Assembly (NCBI RefSeq): GCF_920984665.1
Contig: NZ_CAKLBP010000006.1
Span: 248,001-312,000, forward strand
DNA from: Pedobacter sp. Leaf170
GTDB taxonomy: Bacteria; Bacteroidota; Bacteroidia; Sphingobacteriales; Sphingobacteriaceae
Reading direction: 5' to 3'
Length of the DNA: 64,000 nucleotides
How positions within the stretch are numbered: the first letter of the stretch is position 1; every line of letters begins with the position of its first letter. The notes below the pieces were generated by a model. That model saw only the letters and a list, made by a program, of their open reading frames with translations. It did not search any database and was not told where the DNA came from. The position numbers were made by a program, and so were the translations under genes. Positions 63,154-64,000 of this stretch are shown here, piece after piece.

Positions 63154-64000
63154 TTATTGAGTTTTGCTAACACCTTCTGATGTCATGATTATACGCTTAA
63201 TGGTTCCGTTAGCATTATAATGCAAATAATCGATACAAACCGACCTTCTATAACTGCCACCTTCGGTATTGATAGCGCCATTATGATAAACAAAATAACT
63301 TTTCCCTTTAAAATCGATTATGGATTGATGATTTGTATTTGAATTGCCTGCAATTTCATTAATAATGCCTTTATATTCCCATGGACCGTTGATGTTTTTA
63401 CTCATCGCATACACTATTTTTTCAGGAAAGCCTGATGCATACGAAAGGTAATACCAGCCTTTTCTTTTGTGTACCCACGGCGCTTCGGTAAAGGCCGGCA
63501 CACTTACCATTTGAATTGGTCCATCAAATTCAACCATGTTGGCTTTTAATTTTGCGTAGTAACACTTGGTATTTCCCCAAAAAAGATAAGCCTGACCATC
63601 GTCATCAACAATCACCGTCGGATCGATATCATCCCAGCTAATATCTGTAGCCTTTGTCATATCGTTGGTTACTAAAGCTTTGCCTATTGCGTCTTTAAAT
63701 GGCCCACGTGGATTATCGGCAACCGCAACACCAATCGCCTTTCCTGGTATTGTAGCGTGTGCAGTGGCTACATACCAGTAAAATTTTCCATTACGTTCAA
63801 TAACCTGAGATGCCCAGGCATCGCCTTTTGACCAACTAAAATCTTTATAACTCAGTGGCGATTTATGCGCTTTCCAGTTTTTCATGTCGGCAGAAGCATA
63901 ACATAACCATTCATTCATTTCATAATCATTTTTGCTTTTTGGTGCAACATCATGGCCAACGTATAAATAAACAGAATCGCCATAGACCAAAGCTGACGGG
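63154..64000 (-). CDS. GH43 family glycosidase, 5' end outside window
   Basis: The frame is open to the right edge (the codons before 63990 read PSAL and continue), so the N-terminal part with signal and the first Asp motif lies outside. About 281 residues are visible. Blades show DAWASQVIERNGKFYWYV, WDDIDPTVIVDDDGQAYLFWG (the middle Asp), and FTEAPWVHKRKGWYYLSYA (catalytic Glu). Members of this type are arabinofuranosidases or related enzymes. It is followed after 1 base by the BNR gene, so the operon extends beyond the window. Confidence 0.9.
   Translation of the reverse strand, partial: PSALVYGDSVYLYVGHDVAPKSKNDYEMNEWLCYASADMKNWKAHKSPLSYKDFSWSKGDAWASQVIERNGKFYWYVATAHATIPGKAIGVAVADNPRGPFKDAIGKALVTNDMTKATDISWDDIDPTVIVDDDGQAYLFWGNTKCYYAKLKANMVEFDGPIQMVSVPAFTEAPWVHKRKGWYYLSYASGFPEKIVYAMSKNINGPWEYKGIINEIAGNSNTNHQSIIDFKGKSYFVYHNGAINTEGGSYRRSVCIDYLHYNANGTIKRIIMTSEGVSKTQ

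Overview
The window looks like chromosomal DNA of a Sphingobacteriaceae member of the Bacteroidota, most likely a Pedobacter-like soil bacterium. The reasons are AT-rich DNA, a SusC/SusD pair inside a polysaccharide utilization locus (PUL), TAnnTTTG-type -7 promoter boxes often only 5-30 bases before the start codon, little sign of Shine-Dalgarno sites, a bacillithiol gene (bshB1), and Bacteroidota-typical families (DUF4294, DUF3810, DUF4783, DUF1080). Genus is inference; no rRNA or tRNA gene was recognised.

Layout. (1) 1-5340: two Tat-exported Gfo/Idh/MocA oxidoreductases with a tandem DUF1080 protein, interspersed with palindromic repeats and an array of four ~180-base fold-back units. (2) 5.3-40.8 kb: mostly housekeeping genes: valS, dihydroorotase with a DUF2683/YoeB toxin-antitoxin pair behind it, miaE, an acyl-CoA dehydrogenase, a DUF4294-glutathione peroxidase-bshB1 operon, rel, fur-purA, pabB with a duplicated 5' region, the DUF4783-nadC-plsY-M48 cluster, gpmI, lon, arfB, cmk, a PabC-like aminotransferase with an RluA-type pseudouridine synthase, and a D-cysteine desulfhydrase/ACC deaminase family gene. 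(3) 40.8-42.7 kb: a lone response regulator and a decayed susD remnant with two in-frame stops. (4) 42.7-64 kb: a secreted PHP-like protein facing a ~19-kb minus-strand PUL that runs off the right edge: GH43, BNR propeller protein, double GH43, GH105/GH88-like, DUF2264, SusC, SusD, GH43, GH35, RhaM, GH127, GH51.

The PUL combines alpha- and beta-L-arabinofuranosidases, a beta-galactosidase, several GH43s, an unsaturated uronyl hydrolase, a DUF2264 (GH154-type) enzyme, a BNR propeller protein and L-rhamnose mutarotase. This set fits a plant glycan carrying arabinose, galactose, uronic acid and rhamnose. Arabinogalactan protein is my preferred hypothesis and rhamnogalacturonan I the alternative. 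SusC/SusD would import oligosaccharides that exported hydrolases trim. No PUL regulator lies inside the window.

The best candidates for something undescribed are the fold-back array (4556-5332), a self-contained ~155-base transcription unit encoding a 25-residue peptide (39713-39910), the partial duplication of the pabB promoter and start, a sigma-54-like promoter before lon, and the PHP-like exported protein. None has been tested by any search here.
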